From DASQJL01 sp036380835 (lineage in GTDB: Bacteria; Eisenbacteria; RBG-16-71-46; SZUA-252), in NCBI GenBank assembly GCA_036380835.1, contig DASVDZ010000022.1:1-18286 (forward strand): a stretch of DNA of 18,286 bases, read 5' to 3'. This document shows, piece after piece, positions 14,816-18,286 of this stretch. The position numbers were made by a program, and so were the translations under genes. Under the pieces are notes generated by a model. That model was not told where the DNA came from and made no database searches. It saw nothing but the letters and a program-made list of their open reading frames with translations. Every line of letters starts with the position of its first letter. Within the stretch, counting starts at the first letter, position 1.

Positions 14816-16036
14816 GTGAGGATCCTCCACGTCCTCGACCACTCCCTCCCGCTCCACAGCGGCTACGCGTTTCGCACCGCCTCCATCCTGCGCGGGCAGC
14901 GCGCCCTCGGCTGGGAGACGATTCAGCTCACCGGGCCGAAGCAGGGGTCCTCTCCCGATTCGTCCGAGGTGTGCGACGGGCTCCGCTTCGAGCGGACGCC
15001 GCCGCGCGGCGGCGCGGCGTTCCCGCCCGGGCTCGCGGAAGTCGCGCTGATGCGCGCGATCGAGCGACGTCTCACGGCACTCGCGCGATCGGGGCGCCCC
15101 GACGTCCTCCACGCGCATTCCCCCGTGCTCGACGCGATCCCCGCGCTTCAGGTCGGGCGTCGCCTCGGGATTCCGGTGGTCTACGAGGTGCGCGCGCTCT
15201 GGGAGGACGCGGCGGTGGACCACGGGACGAGCCGCCCGGGGAGCCTCCGGTACCGGGCGACCCGCGCCGTCGAGACCTACGCGGTGCGTCGCGCGGCCGC
15301 CGTGACGACGATCTGCGAAGGACTCCGCCGCGAGCTGGTCGCCCGAGGCGTCCCCCGGGAGCGCGTCACCGTCGTTCCGAACGCCGTCGATCCCGCCCTG
15401 TTCGTTCCCGGCGGGACCCCTGATCCCGCGCTGAGGACCCGGCTCGGCCTCGACGGCACCCGCGTGGTGGGCTTCATCGGCTCGTTCTACGGCTACGAGG
15501 GACTCGACCTCCTGATCGAGGCGGTCCCCGCGATCCGCGCGCTGGTGCCGGACGCGCGCGTCCTCCTGGCCGGCGGCGGGCCCGAGGACGAGCGGCTCCG
15601 CGCCATGGTGGTGGCGAACGGGCTCGGGGACGTCGTCCACTTCGCGGGCCAGGTTCCTCACGGCGACGTGGGCCGCTACTACGATCTTATCGACGTCCTG
15701 GTCTACCCGCGGCGGCGGACGCGCACGACGGAGCTGGTCACCCCCTTGAAGCCGCTCGAAGCGATGGCGCAGGGGCGCCTGGTGGTCGCCTCCGACGTCG
15801 GCGGGCACCGGGAGCTGATCGAGGACGGCGTCACGGGCCTCCTCTTCCAGGCGGACGACGGCGCGTCGCTCGCCGAGGCGGTACACCTGGCGCTCCGCTC
15901 GGCCGATGCGATGGAACGCGTGCGCGGCGCCGCGCGTCGGTTCGTCGAATCGGAGCGGACGTGGGCCCGGAGCGTGGGCGTCTATCGGGGCGTCTACGAG
16001 GCGGTGCTCGGCCGGCAGGTCCATGTCTCCTCCTGA
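14816..16036 (+). CDS. GT4 glycosyltransferase, exosortase A-associated (Daro_2409-type)
   Basis: A 406-residue retaining glycosyltransferase of the GT-B fold, acting at the cytoplasmic face of the membrane on the lipid-linked EPS precursor. The N-terminus (RILHVLDHSLPLHSGYAFR, then GWETIQLTGPKQG) is very close to the pattern I know for the PEP-CTERM/exosortase A-associated family named after Daro_2409. The donor-binding domain shows VVPNAVDPALF, FIGSFYGYEGLDLLIEA, LLAGGGPE and the C-terminal TPLKPLEAMAQG block (acidic residues Glu306 and Glu315), followed by SDVGGHRELI. The start is GTG at 14816-14818, four bases after the amidotransferase stop; no ATG would keep the conserved N-terminus. 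Its end overlaps the next gene by 14 nt. Confidence 0.93.
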   Translation: MRILHVLDHSLPLHSGYAFRTASILRGQRALGWETIQLTGPKQGSSPDSSEVCDGLRFERTPPRGGAAFPPGLAEVALMRAIERRLTALARSGRPDVLHAHSPVLDAIPALQVGRRLGIPVVYEVRALWEDAAVDHGTSRPGSLRYRATRAVETYAVRRAAAVTTICEGLRRELVARGVPRERVTVVPNAVDPALFVPGGTPDPALRTRLGLDGTRVVGFIGSFYGYEGLDLLIEAVPAIRALVPDARVLLAGGGPEDERLRAMVVANGLGDVVHFAGQVPHGDVGRYYDLIDVLVYPRRRTRTTELVTPLKPLEAMAQGRLVVASDVGGHRELIEDGVTGLLFQADDGASLAEAVHLALRSADAMERVRGAARRFVESERTWARSVGVYRGVYEAVLGRQVHVSS

Positions 16037-18286
16037 ACGCCCGCTTCGCATCGGCCTCGTGGGGCCGATGCCCCCGCCGTGGGGAGGCATGGCCAACCAG
16101 ATGGCGCTCCTCACGCGCCTCTGGCGCTCCGAGGGCGTCGTCGTGGAGCCGGTCTTCGTCAACGCGGCGATCCGCCCCGTGTGGGCATCACGGATCCACG
16201 GGATTCGCGCCCTGTTCCGCCTCGTTCCCTACGTTGGATCGCTCTGGCGCGTCGCGGGCCGGGTCGACGTGATGCACGTCATGGCTAGCTCCGGATGGTC
16301 CTGGCACCTCTTCGCCGCCCCCGCCGTCTGGACGGCCGCGCTCCGCGGGGTCCCTTGCGTGGTCAACTACCGAGGCGGCCAGGCGGACGAGTTCCTCACG
16401 CGCCAGTACGTCTGGGTCCGTCCGACGCTCGGCCTCGTGTCGGAGCTCGCCGTGCCGTCGTCGTTTCTCGCCGCGGTCTTCGGCCGCCGCCGCATTCTCG
16501 CCCGGATCGTGCCGAACGTCGTCGATCGGGAGCGCTTCTTCCCGCGGGCGGAAGCGCTCGCGCCGCGCCGCACGCCGAAGGGCGACCCGCGGATCCTCGT
16601 CCCTCGAAACCTCGAGCCGGTCTACGACGTGGCGACCGCCCTCGAGGCGTTCCGGATCACGCGCGATCGAATTCCCGCCGCGCGTCTCGTCGTCGCGGGA
16701 GCGGGGCCGGAAGAGGCCCGCCTCAGGGCGCTCGCCGATCGACTCGGCATCGCCGACGCGACCACCTTCGCCGGCGCCCTCGAGAACGAGCGGATGGCCG
16801 CGCTCTATCGCGAGTCGGATCTCGTCCTGAATCCGAGCCTGGCGGACAACATGCCGATCTCGCTGCTCGAGGCGATGGCGTCCGGCGTTCCCGTCGTGAG
16901 CACGAGCGTGGGCGGCGTTCCCTTCCTCGTCGAGGATGGGCGGACCGCGCTCCTCGTCCCGCCCGGAGATTCGCGGCGAATGGCGGCGGCGATGGTCTCC
17001 GTGCTCGACGACCCGGGTCGGGCGCGGCGCCTGGTCGAGAGCGGGCTCTCGGAGGTCGCGCGCTATGCCTGGCCGGCGGTCCGGGATGGATGGCAGGCGA
17101 TCTACGCGTCCGTCTCGCGGCGCGCGGGGGCGCGGGGGCCGAAGCGGACCGCGCCGCTCCGCCCGTACACGGCCTTCGTCTCGCGGATCGCGTTCCCGCT
17201 CCACGAGCGCCTCAAGGGCCACGACAGCCCGGCGCGGCTCCATCGCCTCGAGGAATCGCAGTGGTGGCCCGCCGAGCGCCTCCAGGAGGCGCGGCTCGCC
17301 CGTCTCCGCGCGTTCCTCGTCGGGATCGGCGCTCGGGTTCCCTACTACCGCCGGCTCTTCGCCGAGTCGGGGTTCCGGCCGGAGGCGCTCCAATCGATCG
17401 AGGACCTCCGCCGTCTGCCGCTGACGAGCAAGGAGACGATCCGCGCGTCGTTCGACGACCTGCGCGCCGAGGGAGCCGGGCCGTGCTCGCGGGTGAGCAC
17501 CGGCGGGTCGACGGGCGAGCCGCTCACGTTCCTCGTCGGGCCGGAGCGGGTGAGCCACGACGTGGCCGCGAAGTGGCGGGCCACGCGATGGTGGGGCCTC
17601 GACGTCGGCGACCGGGAGATCGCCATCTGGGGATCTCCGATCGAGGTCGGGCGGCAGGACCGCGTGCGGGAGCTACGGGACGGCGTTCTGAGGACGCGGC
17701 TCCTGTCGGCGTTCCGCATGTCCGACGACGACCTGGACCGCTTCCTCTCGATCGTGAGGCGGACGCGGCCGGCGATGCTCTTCGGATACGCCTCCGCCGT
17801 GGCCCTCCTCGCGCGCCACGCGCGGAGGCGCGGCGTGCCGTGCGACCGGATCGGAGTCCGCGCCGCGTTCGTCACCGCGGAGCAGCTCTTCCCCGATCAG
17901 CGCCGCGACGTCGAGGATGTCTTCGGATGCCGCGTGGCGAACGGCTACGGGGGCCGCGACAGCGGCTTCGTGGCGCACGAATGCCCCGCCGGAGGGATGC
18001 ACCTCTCCGCCGAGGACATCGTCGTCGAGGTGGTCGACGCGGAGGGCCGGCCGTTGCCTCCGGGCGAAACCGGCGAGCTGGTCGTCACCCACATGGCCTC
18101 GAGCGACTTCCCGTTCGTCCGATACCGGACCGGGGACATCGCGACCCTCGACCCGCGTCCGTGCGCCTGCGGTCGGACCCTTCCCAAGCTCCGCGACATC
18201 CAGGGCCGCGCGACGGATTTCCTGACGGCATCCGACGGCGGCCGCGTCCACGCGCTCGCCCTGATCTACGTCCTCCGGGAGACGCC
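16023..18286 (+). CDS. GT4 glycosyltransferase-CapK/PaaK-like adenylate-forming fusion protein (3' end beyond window)
   Basis: One uninterrupted frame from ATG 16023 to the right edge, 754 residues visible. I translated it codon by codon and saw no stop. Residues 1 to about 375 are a GT4 glycosyltransferase: RIGLVGPMPPPWGGMANQM at the N-terminus, VPNVVDRERFFPR, RLVVAGAGPEE, and DNMPISLLEAMASG with Asp275 and Glu283 in the usual acidic positions. After a short basic linker, residues from about 380 onward are a CapK/PaaK-like (phenylacetate-CoA ligase family) domain. It has the phosphate loop STGGSTGEP at 492-500, YGGRDSG, RYRTGDI at 700-706, and CxCGR before a GRATDF element. CapK-like enzymes activate a carboxylate as an adenylate, so this half could prepare an acyl substituent while the other adds a sugar. 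CapK is normally a separate protein of about 430-460 residues; the missing end should therefore be short. Confidence 0.9.
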   Translation, partial: MSPPERPLRIGLVGPMPPPWGGMANQMALLTRLWRSEGVVVEPVFVNAAIRPVWASRIHGIRALFRLVPYVGSLWRVAGRVDVMHVMASSGWSWHLFAAPAVWTAALRGVPCVVNYRGGQADEFLTRQYVWVRPTLGLVSELAVPSSFLAAVFGRRRILARIVPNVVDRERFFPRAEALAPRRTPKGDPRILVPRNLEPVYDVATALEAFRITRDRIPAARLVVAGAGPEEARLRALADRLGIADATTFAGALENERMAALYRESDLVLNPSLADNMPISLLEAMASGVPVVSTSVGGVPFLVEDGRTALLVPPGDSRRMAAAMVSVLDDPGRARRLVESGLSEVARYAWPAVRDGWQAIYASVSRRAGARGPKRTAPLRPYTAFVSRIAFPLHERLKGHDSPARLHRLEESQWWPAERLQEARLARLRAFLVGIGARVPYYRRLFAESGFRPEALQSIEDLRRLPLTSKETIRASFDDLRAEGAGPCSRVSTGGSTGEPLTFLVGPERVSHDVAAKWRATRWWGLDVGDREIAIWGSPIEVGRQDRVRELRDGVLRTRLLSAFRMSDDDLDRFLSIVRRTRPAMLFGYASAVALLARHARRRGVPCDRIGVRAAFVTAEQLFPDQRRDVEDVFGCRVANGYGGRDSGFVAHECPAGGMHLSAEDIVVEVVDAEGRPLPPGETGELVVTHMASSDFPFVRYRTGDIATLDPRPCACGRTLPKLRDIQGRATDFLTASDGGRVHALALIYVLRET

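Noticed and set aside
16188..17558. A 456-residue minus-strand open frame inside the GT4-CapK gene
   Set aside because: Charged low-complexity translation antisense to well-conserved glycosyltransferase and CapK motifs.

Overview
The window comes from a high-GC bacterium (by eye close to 70% G+C, with very strong G/C bias at third codon positions). It is almost wholly filled by an exopolysaccharide (EPS) biosynthesis locus of the exosortase type. An exosortase fused to an EpsI domain points to a Gram-negative (diderm) organism, as does the neighbouring pair of an exosortase-A-type amidotransferase and a Daro_2409-type glycosyltransferase. I cannot fix the phylum from this sequence; GC-rich environmental lineages such as Eisenbacteria, Gemmatimonadota, Acidobacteriota, Myxococcota or Proteobacteria all remain possible. 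No RNA genes, insertion sequences, CRISPR arrays or phage genes were seen.

Layout: two divergent transcription units leave one 213-bp control region (9685-9897). The leftward unit runs from 9684 to the left edge. It encodes, in transcription order, an asparagine-synthetase-like enzyme with a degenerate glutaminase site, a NodB-type polysaccharide deacetylase, a Wzx-type flippase, a heparinase II/III-family protein, a FemAB-type acyltransferase, a VpsJ-like alpha/alpha-toroid protein, a GNAT acetyltransferase and a GT4 glycosyltransferase cut by the window edge. Seven of these eight genes start at, or can be read as starting at, a 4-nt ATGA/GTGA overlap or within about 10 nt of the previous stop. 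The unit is therefore a tightly coupled operon, and several starts are GTG or TTG.

The rightward unit runs from 9898 to the right edge. It encodes a secreted right-handed beta-helix protein, the exosortase-EpsI fusion, an intact glutamine-dependent asparagine-synthetase-like amidotransferase, a GT4 glycosyltransferase and a large protein fusing a GT4 glycosyltransferase to a CapK/PaaK-like adenylate-forming domain. The last gene is open at the right edge. The control region holds a good sigma-54-type -24/-12 element facing right and a sigma-70-type promoter facing left.

Reading it together: the glycosyltransferases would build a lipid-linked repeat unit and the flippase would move it across the inner membrane. 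Deacetylase, acyltransferases and amidotransferases would set the N-/O-substitution pattern. The heparinase-like and beta-helix proteins would trim or modify the polymer. The exosortase would anchor or process PEP-CTERM-like surface proteins that live with this EPS. The initiating glycosyl-1-phosphate transferase, polymerase, Wza/Wzc export parts and any PEP-CTERM substrate are not in the window. The most unusual points are the GT4-CapK fusion, the glutaminase-dead asparagine-synthetase paralogue opposite an intact one, and the sigma-54-type promoter in front of the exosortase unit.
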